A DNA stretch of 37,472 bases from Verrucomicrobiota bacterium (lineage in GTDB: Bacteria > Verrucomicrobiota > Verrucomicrobiia > Limisphaerales > Pedosphaeraceae). A program made the position numbers and the translations under genes. The notes beneath the pieces are model-generated. The model had not been told where the DNA came from. It searched no databases and worked only from the letters and a program-made list of their open reading frames with translations. Shown piece by piece: positions 7,176 through 14,474 of the stretch. The DNA is taken from positions 1 to 37,472 of the forward strand of contig JAJPHR010000062.1 in NCBI GenBank assembly GCA_021325145.1, given 5' to 3'. Position 1 is the first letter of the stretch. Each line of letters opens with the position of its first letter.

Positions 7176-7656
7176 CCTTGTCGTTTCCTTTCGGAAAATT
7201 GAATGTGACGTTCTGATACGATTTGCCTTTCACAGTCAATTCTTTGAGGACCGCGTCAAAAGTCGCAACTTTTTTTAGCCACTCCGCCTGCGTTTCGAAC
7301 AATGAGGTATCGCCCACCGTCTCGCCGGTGGCGGTGTTTGGCACGGCTTTGAGCACCAGCGCTTCCGACCGATCGGGCAACCTGGCTTCGATCTCAAGGG
7401 CTGGCGCGCCCACACGGACGAAATTCTCCAATTCTCCGTCCATGACGTAGGCCTGGAGCTTGCTCGAAGCCGGGTCCAGGACCAATTCAACGTGATATTC
7501 TTCCTGCCCCAATTCGACCGGCGTCCCGCCGTGCGGCGGTTTGTGCTCGTGTTTGTGCGCGACGGCAGGGACCTGCGTCGCCGGCTTGTTGTCGCCGCAA
7601 CCCGTCATCAACCCGCTGAGCAAAGCCAGGGTGACGAAAAACCACGGCTGTTTCAT
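7159..7656 (-). CDS. His-rich periplasmic lipoprotein
   Basis: Encodes 165 residues from ATG 7654-7656, chosen because it gives an ideal lipoprotein signal (MKQPWFFVTLALLSGLMTGC, lipid-modified Cys20). A cluster H34-K-H36-E-H38-K-P-P-H41-G-G follows, then EEYHVELVLDPASSKLQAYV, a beta-rich core. The HGG-x-VELG-x-YH-x-E pattern also occurs in small metal-binding domains of periplasmic metal-efflux adaptors. Likely an inner- or outer-leaflet anchored metal-binding protein, comparable in role to ZrgA/DUF2796 proteins, though I do not see homology to those. It overlaps the DUF3299 paralog A gene downstream by 17 nt. Substrate zinc is inferred from context. Confidence 0.8.
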   Translation of the reverse strand: MKQPWFFVTLALLSGLMTGCGDNKPATQVPAVAHKHEHKPPHGGTPVELGQEEYHVELVLDPASSKLQAYVMDGELENFVRVGAPALEIEARLPDRSEALVLKAVPNTATGETVGDTSLFETQAEWLKKVATFDAVLKELTVKGKSYQNVTFNFPKGNDKDEKAN

Positions 7657-7803
7657 TACGACCGCACTCATAAGATTGTTACTGCCAATCACTCAAAGGG
7701 TGTTCCACTACTGCGGCAACAATCCAACTGGAAAACCCAACATCATTTCTGGCTGCGCACCCGGAAGGGCGCTGTACTTTCAGCCAAAGGAAAGGAACGG
7801 GAA

Positions 7804-8136
7804 CTAGGCGACGAGAACGGGCGGGCCGCGCCCAGGAAGCAATTGGTGGTCGGGAGCGGGAAGAACCAAGGTTTGAGGCAACAGAGTGACGACTGCGAAT
7901 TCTGCCGGTTTAACTACCAGCGCGGGCAGGGAAACCAAGTCAATCCTGCCTCCTGAGAAAACCGTAATCGCGCAGTGATGGTCTGACTGGCCGGCGTCGT
8001 GATGCAACGTTTGATGCAAAGCCGGCGAAGCCGCCAAGGCTGCGAGGGCCAGCAGCATCCCTGCGCAAAAGAACGAAGCCGTTCTTTGGCCAGCCTGACT
8101 TCGAAGTAATGAGATAAGACTCATGTTCACAGCCAT
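7804..8136 (-). CDS. Small membrane-anchored His/Cys protein (paralog 2)
   Basis: Encodes about 110 residues from ATG 8134-8136; ATG 8122-8124 is an equal alternative. A single hydrophobic helix (about 19-37, FFCAGMLLALAALAASP) is followed at once by H41-x3-H45-H46-D-A-G-x3-H53-H54-C55-A-I. This matches paralog 1 (4896-5243) in register: SP-x-LH-x2-LH-x-DAG-x3-HHCA. The C-terminal half is hydrophobic and Pro-rich. It lies between dmeF and the His-rich lipoprotein on the same strand, within the probable DUF3299-B/dmeF transcript. No known function. The conserved His/Cys set just outside the membrane suggests metal binding. Confidence 0.75.
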   Translation of the reverse strand: MAVNMSLISLLRSQAGQRTASFFCAGMLLALAALAASPALHQTLHHDAGQSDHHCAITVFSGGRIDLVSLPALVVKPAEFAVVTLLPQTLVLPAPDHQLLPGRGPPVLVA

Positions 8137-8181
8137 AATTAGCAGAGCACAACTGCCCGGCCAAATCAAACGATTAATTCT

Positions 8182-9150
8182 TCAAGCTGCGCTTGGTTGC
8201 AGTTCGTGCTCACAACGATGGACCTCCACGGTTACGTGCACCAACTCTTCGTGTTGCTTAAGCAAGCTTTTGTAATCTTCGGGAGGTTTTGGGTCGTGGG
8301 CCACGAGGGAAATGATGGCGGCGAATTTGTTGACGCCCACCTGCCAGATGTGCAGGTCGGTGATGGCGGTTTCCGGGTCGCCTTCGATGGCTTTGCGAAT
8401 TTCCACCACCAGATCGGAATCATCCGGGCAGCGGTCGAGCAGAATGACGTTCGTGTCGCGCACCAGCGTGTAAGCCCACTGGGTGATGACGGCGCTGCCG
8501 ACCAGACCCATTACCGGGTCGAGCCAGACCCAGCCCATAAATTTGCCGCCTACCAGCGCGGTAATCGCCAGCAGTGAAGTGACAGCATCCGCAAGGACGT
8601 GAATGTAAGCCGCCTTCAAGTTGAGGTCATGATCGTGGTCATGCCCATGGTCGCCATGGGCATGATGGTGATGATGATCGTTACCGCCGTGATGGTGGTG
8701 GTCTTTGAGCAGCAACGCGCTGACTACATTCACGGCCAGCCCAACACACGCCACACCGATCGCTTCGTTGAAATGAATCGGAAGCGGATTGAAAAGGCGC
8801 AAAATCGACTCGCCGGCCATAAACACGGCGATGGCTCCGAGCACAATGGCGCTTGTGTAGGCTCCCAGCACGGCGATTTTTCCAGTGCCGAAGCTGAAGG
8901 CTTCGTTGCTCGCGTGCCGCCGCGCGAGGGCATAAGCGACCACGGTTATGAGGAAGGCCGTGACGTGAGTCGCCATGTGCCAGCCGTCGGCGAACAGCGC
9001 CATGGAATGCAGCTTCAGACCGCCGACGATCTCGACGATCATCATGGCAGCAGTCAGCATCAACACACGCCGCGTGTTCTTTTCCGCAGTTTCAAATCCA
9101 CCGCAGAAGTCGTGTTTATGCTTCCATCGGGTCAGGTTCTCGGTGTGCAT
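8182..9150 (-). CDS. dmeF: DmeF-type cation diffusion facilitator (metal exporter)
   Basis: Encodes 322 residues. The N-terminus (MHTENLTRWKHKHDF, then TRRVLMLTAAMMIVEIVGG) is that of the DmeF subgroup of CDF exporters. Six helices follow, with the metal-site motifs FAD55GWH58MATH in helix II and H-x3-D (HVLAD) in helix V. Between helices IV and V lies a His-rich loop (about 148-176). A cytoplasmic C-terminal CDF domain follows (TAITDLHIWQVGVNKFAAII). DmeF exports Co and Ni in characterised bacteria; zinc is possible here. ATG 9148-9150 lies 6 nt after the DUF3299-B stop, so the two are co-transcribed. Finding an exporter beside an importer and receptor suggests the locus handles both uptake and detoxification. 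Confidence 0.9.
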   Translation of the reverse strand: MHTENLTRWKHKHDFCGGFETAEKNTRRVLMLTAAMMIVEIVGGLKLHSMALFADGWHMATHVTAFLITVVAYALARRHASNEAFSFGTGKIAVLGAYTSAIVLGAIAVFMAGESILRLFNPLPIHFNEAIGVACVGLAVNVVSALLLKDHHHHGGNDHHHHHAHGDHGHDHDHDLNLKAAYIHVLADAVTSLLAITALVGGKFMGWVWLDPVMGLVGSAVITQWAYTLVRDTNVILLDRCPDDSDLVVEIRKAIEGDPETAITDLHIWQVGVNKFAAIISLVAHDPKPPEDYKSLLKQHEELVHVTVEVHRCEHELQPSAA

Positions 9151-9156
9151 GCTCAG

Positions 9157-9939
9157 CTACTGTGGTAATTCCAGGACCTTTTCCGCGTCCATTTCATAAA
9201 TTCCCACGAGAAACCCGTTCTCACGCTTTTCGCCGACGTGGAGGATTCCCAGGATGGTCACCGGCTGGTCCATCAGCGGTTTGACACCTCTGCCCCTGGT
9301 GTGAACGGTAATCCATTGGTTAATTTTGGGCGGCGAGCCGTAACAACAAAACGAACGATCGCGCATCAGCAGGAATTCCACGGCGAGCCCATCGTCCATC
9401 CGCACCGGCAGCAGGAAACCGCGAATACCGACCCGGTTGCCGTCCAATTTCTGAATGTCGGCCGGTATTTGGCTCGGCGAAGCGGTTGCACCCGCGTTTG
9501 GATTCGTCGCTGAAGCGCCATTCACGACGTCGTCGGTCAACACAAAATTGAAGGCTGAAAGCTTGTCAAAACCGATGCTCTTATATCCGCTGGGAACCAA
9601 TTCCGGCGCTTGAGTGACTCCAGCCAGGATGCCGGCGGGAATGGCGTTGGACGGGCCGCTCACGGGCTGTTCATCCACAAGCTGGTTCATTTTCATCTCG
9701 AACATGACCATGCGCTTTTGGGTCGAGCCGGGCGATGCGTATCGACGCTGGTTCGCGTTGGTCTGGACGACGCTTTGGACGGCCTGGGTCGAAGCGGGAG
9801 CGGGGTCGATAAGTTCGCCTTGAATTTTCGGAGCGCGCGCGGTCTGGACCGAATCGGCAGCGCGCGGCTGACGCGTTTCGAACGTCAGAATCGCGCCGCA
9901 AATGAGGTACACCGGCAAAAACTTGCTCCAGAATCTCAC
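9157..9939 (-). CDS. DUF3299-domain protein (paralog B)
   Basis: Encodes 260 residues with an N-terminal signal (about 1-28, ending PRAAD), a Gln/Pro-rich linker, and a DUF3299 domain at about 118-255. The domain shows GYKSIGFDKLSAFNF, IRGFLLPV, the vicinal C198-C199 in RSFCCYGSPPKIN, MDQPVTILGILHVGE and ENGFLVGIYEMD. The start is GTG 9937-9939, supported by an AGGAG box nine bases upstream; the nearby ATG opens into an immediate stop. It leads the unit DUF3299-B, dmeF, small His/Cys protein, lipoprotein, DUF3299-A. Compared with paralog A it has an insertion in the linker. Precise role unknown; a periplasmic metal-related function is inferred. Confidence 0.87.
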   Translation of the reverse strand: MRFWSKFLPVYLICGAILTFETRQPRAADSVQTARAPKIQGELIDPAPASTQAVQSVVQTNANQRRYASPGSTQKRMVMFEMKMNQLVDEQPVSGPSNAIPAGILAGVTQAPELVPSGYKSIGFDKLSAFNFVLTDDVVNGASATNPNAGATASPSQIPADIQKLDGNRVGIRGFLLPVRMDDGLAVEFLLMRDRSFCCYGSPPKINQWITVHTRGRGVKPLMDQPVTILGILHVGEKRENGFLVGIYEMDAEKVLELPQ

Positions 9940-9992
9940 TTTCCCATTCTCCTATAAATGGACGAAAAAAGCAAAGCCGGATAGTTATGACT

Positions 9993-10107
9993 GGTAATGC
10001 CTCAGTGAAATTTAGAATGCAGATCTCCCGCTCTACCCGAATACGAGACGTATCATCGAGCAAAGCAGGAGCTCTGCGCTCCGTCCCAGATTGACCGAGG
10101 CATTGCC
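9993..10107. repeat. 115-bp imperfect inverted repeat
   Basis: Outer arms 9993-10009 and 10091-10107 match at 14 of 17 positions. Inner arms GCAGATCTCC (10019-10028) and GGAGCTCTGC (10068-10077) match at 9 of 10. The outer right arm, with ACCGAGGCATTGCCATG (10094-10110), recurs exactly in inverse orientation at 23184-23200, upstream of the Gfo/Idh/MocA gene. This marks it as a dispersed element. Confidence 0.6.
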
Positions 10108-10166
10108 ATGATTGCGCGATGAAACGGTCTGACACGGGTTGCGCTGCCACGATTCAGGAGCATGGA

Positions 10167-10265
10167 ATCCCGCCTTCAGGCGGTAGGGCGCGCGTAAACA
10201 CGATGATTGAAAACCTTCAACGCGCTGCACGATGCGACAGCCATGCCGGCTGAAGCCGGGACTCC
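10167..10265. repeat. Two-hairpin dispersed repeat, copy A
   Basis: It begins with CCGCCTTCAGGCGG (10170-10183), passes through a conserved linker containing AAACCTTCAAC and GCACGATG, and ends with CCGGCTGAAGCCGGGACTCC (to 10265). Copy B at 19918-20023 keeps the same order of blocks with scattered substitutions. Paired short palindromes of this kind are typical of BIME/REP elements. Confidence 0.65.
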
Positions 10266-10287
10266 ATACCTTAAAACCGGCCGCCCC

Positions 10288-10872
10288 TCAGAAATCTCCC
10301 GTCTTCAGTTTGCTTCCCTCAAGCCGGTAAATACCGGCCATCTGGCCGTTCTCCAGAATTTCGCCGACGTGAATGGTCCCGTAAACGGTCATGGGCACAT
10401 CCATGACTGACTTGACCGGTTGGTTAGTCATGCGCACACACACCCAATCATTTATTTCGAGCGGGATTCCGAAACAGCACAGGGACCGGTTCTTCATGAG
10501 CAGGAATTCGCGCGTGCGGCCATCCTCCAGTTTCAAAGGCAGCATAAAGCCGGTCACTGCAACTGCTTTTCCATCCAGAGCCTTGACCGGTTCGGGAATG
10601 GGGGCATTCAACTTGGGCGCGGATGCGAACGTCACCGGATTGGTCATTCCGAAAATGACCTTGAGCGGGAAACCCGAAAGTTTATCGAAACCGACAGCTA
10701 GATAATCCGAACTGCCCGCTTTGGAATTGAGAGCGGTTTTGACCGGGAGAGCATCCCGGCGAAGCGTTTGAGCCTGTGCCGCTTCCGGCGCGACGGTTCC
10801 CCGGTGCTCGCCGCAACCGGTCATCAAGCTCGTTCCCAGGACTGCCCAAACCGTTGCACGCAAAAGGTTCAT
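10288..10872 (-). CDS. DUF3299-domain lipoprotein (paralog C)
   Basis: Encodes 194 residues from ATG 10870-10872, which gives a clean lipoprotein signal (VLGTSLMTGC, Cys20); the longer open frame upstream lies inside the permease gene. The DUF3299 domain (about 57-188) shows DYLAVGFDKLSGF, TGFMLPL, the vicinal C132-C133 in RSLCCFGIPLEIN, SVMDVPMTVYGTIHVGE and ENGQMAGIYRLEG. The start is 14 nt after the ABC permease stop, so it belongs to the HEAT-TlpA, ATPase, permease, DUF3299-C unit. The pairing of DUF3299 with a LolCDE/MacB-like ABC pair recalls, from memory, the Zur-regulated zrg zinc system of Vibrio cholerae. It is the most compact of the three paralogs. Confidence 0.88.
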   Translation of the reverse strand: MNLLRATVWAVLGTSLMTGCGEHRGTVAPEAAQAQTLRRDALPVKTALNSKAGSSDYLAVGFDKLSGFPLKVIFGMTNPVTFASAPKLNAPIPEPVKALDGKAVAVTGFMLPLKLEDGRTREFLLMKNRSLCCFGIPLEINDWVCVRMTNQPVKSVMDVPMTVYGTIHVGEILENGQMAGIYRLEGSKLKTGDF

Positions 10873-10886
10873 GACCGAATTTGCGC

Positions 10887-12098
10887 TCAAGACATGGGAA
10901 CCAGATGTTCGGCCACGTCGGTTCGATAAGCTTTCATGGCGGGGACAATTCCGGCCAGCGCGCCGAGGCCAATCAGCAAGGCTGGCGCCCAAAGCATCAC
11001 CGGATTGAATCGGAACGGATCGAGCACCACGCCGGTCTGTGCGCGAATCACGCTGGCTGCTCCGTTCATGATTACCGCGTAAAAAATGAAACCGACCAGC
11101 ATGCCCAAGGCGGAGATGGCCGCGGCTTCCAGGAGAATGGCGCCAAAGATGGTGTGACGCCGTGCGCCAAGAGCGCGAAGAATGGCGATCTCGCGGCGGC
11201 GCTCGTTCATGGAATTATAAATGCTGGCCAGAATGGACGCGGCGGCAACCAGGGCAACCAAGTACGAAACCAGAGCCAGAATTTTGTCGAACCAGCCGAT
11301 TTTATTGAAAAGTTCAGCCATCACCTGTCCAATAGGCCAGGCGAACGTAAGTCGATTGCCCTGCTTGTTGTACATCATGTCCATCCGGAATCCAGCTCCG
11401 CCACCGCCGGCCTTCAACTTGACGAGGACAGCGCTTACATCGGTCGCCGCATCCGGATTGTGGCCGGACATTTTTTGAATGCCCGCCAGTGGAATCCAGA
11501 TCACGCGGTCGGCGGGCGTGTTGGAAGGTTCCATTACGCCGACGACCACATAAGTTTCGGAATGCTGATCCTTTTCATTGAAAATCAGGCCATGGAATGG
11601 ATGAAAAGTGTCGCCCGGCTTCAGATGCAACTTTTGCGCGACAAAACTTCCCACGACTGCTTCGCGGCGAGTGGGATCAAAAAAATTGCCGCCCGGCACG
11701 ACGGCATAATGTTTTCCCGGGGCATACTCCACCTTGTCAAACAGCTCCGGCAGGGTTCCAACCAATCGATAGCCGAGATAGTTGTCACCGACGGCGATGG
11801 GCAAGGCGATGTCGACGTTGGGATTTTTTTTGATGTCGAGATAATCCGACCAGGCGAGATTTCCGGGGGAAGCCTCAAGGTGGAAGATGGCGTTCAGCAC
11901 GAGCTGCAGCTTGGATCCGCGCGCGCCCAATACCGCGTCAAAGCCCGCATTCACTCCCGTGAAAGTGGCCTGGGATTGTTCCTTGACCACCCACACCGAC
12001 ATCAATAATCCGCCCGCCAGCGCGATCGAGAGCGCGGTGACTGTAGTCGAGAGCGCGTGTTGGCGCAGGCTTTTCCAGACGACGAGAGGGAGGGTCAT
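10887..12098 (-). CDS. MacB/FtsX-type ABC transporter permease
   Basis: Encodes about 403 residues from ATG 12096-12098 (MTLPLVVWKSLRQHALSTTV). One N-terminal helix (SIALAGGLLMSVWVV) is followed by a large periplasmic MacB-PCD-like domain (about 45-260) containing YLDIKKNPNVDIALPIAVGD and ETYVVVGVMEPSNTPADRV. Three C-terminal FtsX-type helices enclose the ABC-contact motif MNERRREIAILRALGARR. This topology is that of LolC/E and MacB mechanotransducers, which work across the periplasm rather than as simple channels. Its ATPase is encoded upstream, after an unusual 272-nt gap. DUF3299-C follows after 14 nt. A role in metal handling is inferred only from the neighbours. Confidence 0.9.
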   Translation of the reverse strand: MTLPLVVWKSLRQHALSTTVTALSIALAGGLLMSVWVVKEQSQATFTGVNAGFDAVLGARGSKLQLVLNAIFHLEASPGNLAWSDYLDIKKNPNVDIALPIAVGDNYLGYRLVGTLPELFDKVEYAPGKHYAVVPGGNFFDPTRREAVVGSFVAQKLHLKPGDTFHPFHGLIFNEKDQHSETYVVVGVMEPSNTPADRVIWIPLAGIQKMSGHNPDAATDVSAVLVKLKAGGGGAGFRMDMMYNKQGNRLTFAWPIGQVMAELFNKIGWFDKILALVSYLVALVAAASILASIYNSMNERRREIAILRALGARRHTIFGAILLEAAAISALGMLVGFIFYAVIMNGAASVIRAQTGVVLDPFRFNPVMLWAPALLIGLGALAGIVPAMKAYRTDVAEHLVPMS

Positions 12099-12370
12099 AG
12101 GGGAAAGGGCCAAGGACCAAGGACCAAGCTCCAAGGAATGTCCAATGAACAAGCTCCAAAGCCTGTGCTACTGCCGTTGGTGAGGAAACTCGCTGGCCGC
12201 GTAGGAGCGCTGGATTCATGCGGCCTCAACTTGCGTGCCGCCAAAAATGCCACGCTCCTTCGGTTGTGGTTGCCGCACATTCCAGAAGTGCTCAATTGTG
12301 CCCGGTTGCAGACTGTTGCGAGCCGGTTTGTGATTTGGGCTTTGGGAATTCCTTGGGCCTTGGTCATGGG
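12099..12370. repeat. 272-nt noncoding insert inside the ABC operon, with CCAAGG-type ends
   Basis: It lies between the stop of the ABC ATPase and the start of its permease. Both ends carry degenerate CCAAGG/CTTGG words in inverted orientation: ccaaggaccaaggaccaag near 12110-12130 on the plus strand, and ttgggaattccttggg near 12342-12358. The middle has no such words and no convincing gene. It looks like a MITE-like insertion with inverted degenerate ends. Confidence 0.5.
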
Positions 12371-13090
12371 TCAATTGGCATTCTCTAAAAGCGAGCGGTT
12401 GATTTTTTCCAGGCCTTGCACGGTTTCAAATTGCGCGAGCACGTCGCGGTCGTGGCTGACGAGCAGCAGGGCGGCGCCATTTTCCCGGCAAGCTTCGCGA
12501 ATCAGGGCAATGGCTTCGCGGGCGTTTTTGTGATCGAGATTGCCGGTGGGTTCATCAGCCAGGACCAGTTTGGGGCGATTGGCCAGCGCACGCGCCACAG
12601 CGACGCGTTGTTGCTGGCCAGTGGAGAGTTGACGCGGATAATGCTTGAGCTTGTTTGCCAAACCCACGCGCTCCAAAAGACTCAGGGCGAATGCGCGATC
12701 CACCCCGGGACCGAAGGACATCCCCAGCAACACGTTCTCCAGGCAGGTGTAACCTTGCAGCAGATTGAAGGTTTGGAAGATGTAGCCGATGGTCGTGGCG
12801 CGCAGACGGTCGCGGGCGGGCTCGCTCAGTGCCGACATCTCCTGTCCGGCAAGAGTGATCAAGCCGGAATCCGGCTTGAGAATCCCGGCGATCAGATGCA
12901 GGAAGGTCGTCTTGCCAGAACCACTTTCACCGCTGAGCGCAACCTGGACTTTTTCGTCCAGCGCAAAGGCCGGCACATCGACAACCGTGTGCAAATCGCC
13001 GTTTGGGGACCGGAATGATTTCTTCAGTTGAGAAACCTGAAGCAACAACATGCCTGAGCTTAGCGTGGTTTGAAGATTCTGCAACATCAT
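12371..13090 (-). CDS. LolD/MacB-type ABC transporter ATPase
   Basis: Encodes 239 residues from ATG 13088-13090; ATG 13049-13051 ([13 protein letters not shown]) is also plausible. Walker A is GESGSGKTT (about 53-61), the Q-loop region reads [15 protein letters not shown], the signature is LSTGQQQR, Walker B is [12 protein letters not shown], and the H-loop is LLLVSHDRD. The [15 protein letters not shown] pattern and NLD after Walker B are typical of the LolD/MacB group, matching the FtsX-type permease downstream. It begins 8 nt after the HEAT-TlpA stop, so the genes are probably co-transcribed. It hydrolyses ATP in the cytoplasm to drive a periplasmic mechanical step. The transported substrate is unknown. 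Confidence 0.92.
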   Translation of the reverse strand: MMLQNLQTTLSSGMLLLQVSQLKKSFRSPNGDLHTVVDVPAFALDEKVQVALSGESGSGKTTFLHLIAGILKPDSGLITLAGQEMSALSEPARDRLRATTIGYIFQTFNLLQGYTCLENVLLGMSFGPGVDRAFALSLLERVGLANKLKHYPRQLSTGQQQRVAVARALANRPKLVLADEPTGNLDHKNAREAIALIREACRENGAALLLVSHDRDVLAQFETVQGLEKINRSLLENAN

Positions 13091-13098
13091 GGCTCACA

Positions 13099-14427
13099 TC
13101 ATTTGACGGATCGGGGCTGACTGGCTTCGGCCAGCATCGCCTCAAGAACCGGCAGTTTTCGACGCCCGTTGAACCGGCGGCGAATGAACCCTTGGGCGTC
13201 GATAATCACCGTCGTGGGCAAATCGCCAGCATTGAACCGCCCACCAACGAGGAAATGTTCATCCATGAGCACGGTGCAATTAACGCCGCTGTCCTTAACG
13301 GCGCGGGCAACCTTCTCGCGGACCTGTTCGAAGGATAGACGCTTAGGTTCGTGCTCATCCTCTTCGTGGTGTCCCTCAGCCTCTTCGCCGCCGAGATGGC
13401 CGTGCGGGTCGGGGACATTATCCAGGGACACGCCAATGATGGCCAGACGGCCGCCACCTTTTTGTTCGCAGCCGGTGAGATCCTGCAACTCGCTCAAGCA
13501 ACCCGGGCACCAAGTGGTCCAAAAGTGGAGCAACACCACCTTTCCGTGGAAATCCGACAGGTGGACCATATGCCCGTCCAGTCCGGGGGCTTCGAAGTCC
13601 GCCACGGCTGCAGGTTCCAGCCGAACGCCCTGGGCTGCGGGGTTGGCCTCAAGCAGAGCCGGGCCGAACTCAGCACGATGCTCTGCCCACCATACCCGGG
13701 CGCGATCCGCTCCGGCTTTAGTTTTGCTTTGGCCGCCCTCGCGAAGGTCTCTCAGGCCACTCTGCTCACCGTCGCTCGCCGGCGCAATCTCCGTGAGCTT
13801 CACGCCAAATGTCTGGTGGGTCCATTTTTCGAGCAGGTTCAACACCATGGCAACCACCATCGGGCTGGAATCATCCAGCAAAGGCGCAATCGTGGGAACG
13901 CCGACTTCAGGGCTGAACCATCTCACATAGTCCAACCCCAGCAATCGCACTTCCGGGTCGCAGTCCTTCAATTGGGCCGCTGCCAGTGAGACCAAGGCGG
14001 TATCCTTGCATCGGCGCAAGATGCGAAAGGCTTCTTCGCGCACGTTCAGGTCCGGATCGAAGGCGGCCGAACGAAGCAGCGATTTCAGTTCCGCGGAAAG
14101 CGGGCGGGAGAACGCCACCAACTGCTGCACTTCGTAAATGGCGGCGCGACGGTGAACAATCTTTCCTGTGTTCCAAGCGGACAAAATCGCCGCCGGGCGG
14201 TCAGGGGCCGCTTCGATCATCTCCTCGACCATACTAACGGTCGGCGAGTTGTTGGCGAGTATTCCCCATTCCAGGACGGCGTTACGCATACGATCGCGAA
14301 ACAACCATGCCCCAAGAGCGGCCATCAAGCCGAAGGCGAGCAGCACCCTGCGGACGGCAATCCTTCGTTGCACACGCAGCAGCGGGTTTCGACCAACTGG
14401 CTCCTGGGGGATGTCGCGGGGTTTCAT
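13099..14427 (-). CDS. Membrane-anchored HEAT-repeat and TlpA-like thioredoxin fusion with His-rich insert
   Basis: Encodes 442 residues from ATG 14425-14427. A short cytoplasmic tail precedes one helix (27-43). Residues about 60-205 are helical pairs of HEAT type (RSAAFDPDLNVREEAFRIL and QLKDCDPEVRLLGLDYVRWF). Residues about 272-435 are a TlpA/AhpC-type thioredoxin domain with FWTTWCPGC (active cysteines 307 and 310) and cis-Pro in DLPTT (402-406). A loop at 342-359 in this domain is rich in His and Glu (HGHLGG...EGHHEEDEHE), suggesting metal binding. It heads the ABC/DUF3299-C unit and has a perfect palindromic operator 30 bp upstream. A periplasmic thiol-disulphide or metal-delivery role is inferred; the fusion is unusual to me. 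Confidence 0.85.
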   Translation of the reverse strand: MKPRDIPQEPVGRNPLLRVQRRIAVRRVLLAFGLMAALGAWLFRDRMRNAVLEWGILANNSPTVSMVEEMIEAAPDRPAAILSAWNTGKIVHRRAAIYEVQQLVAFSRPLSAELKSLLRSAAFDPDLNVREEAFRILRRCKDTALVSLAAAQLKDCDPEVRLLGLDYVRWFSPEVGVPTIAPLLDDSSPMVVAMVLNLLEKWTHQTFGVKLTEIAPASDGEQSGLRDLREGGQSKTKAGADRARVWWAEHRAEFGPALLEANPAAQGVRLEPAAVADFEAPGLDGHMVHLSDFHGKVVLLHFWTTWCPGCLSELQDLTGCEQKGGGRLAIIGVSLDNVPDPHGHLGGEEAEGHHEEDEHEPKRLSFEQVREKVARAVKDSGVNCTVLMDEHFLVGGRFNAGDLPTTVIIDAQGFIRRRFNGRRKLPVLEAMLAEASQPRSVK

Positions 14428-14457
14428 ATGATCGATATCTGGCAGACTGTTGCCTAA

Positions 14458-14474
14458 TTGCAAATCATTTGCAA
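14458..14474. promoter_or_regulatory. Palindromic operator upstream of the HEAT-TlpA/ABC operon
   Basis: TTGCAAATCATTTGCAA is a perfect palindrome of 8-1-8 form, 30 bp before the ATG of the HEAT-TlpA gene. A possible -10 (CATAAT, minus strand, 14479-14484) abuts it, so bound protein would block transcription initiation. It shares 16 of 17 bases with the core of the site at 5402-5426. The form fits Fur-superfamily boxes. Two such sites next to two metal genes argue for one metal-sensing regulator. Confidence 0.75.

Larger units (their letters stand above)
9940..10287. other. 348-bp intergenic region filled with palindromic repeats
   Basis: No gene is seen here. From left to right (plus coordinates) it holds the GTG-gene leader with a Shine-Dalgarno, a long imperfect inverted repeat (9993-10107), and a two-hairpin dispersed element (10167-10265). 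It separates DUF3299-C from DUF3299-B on the minus strand and so probably ends one transcript and starts another. Confidence 0.6.
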
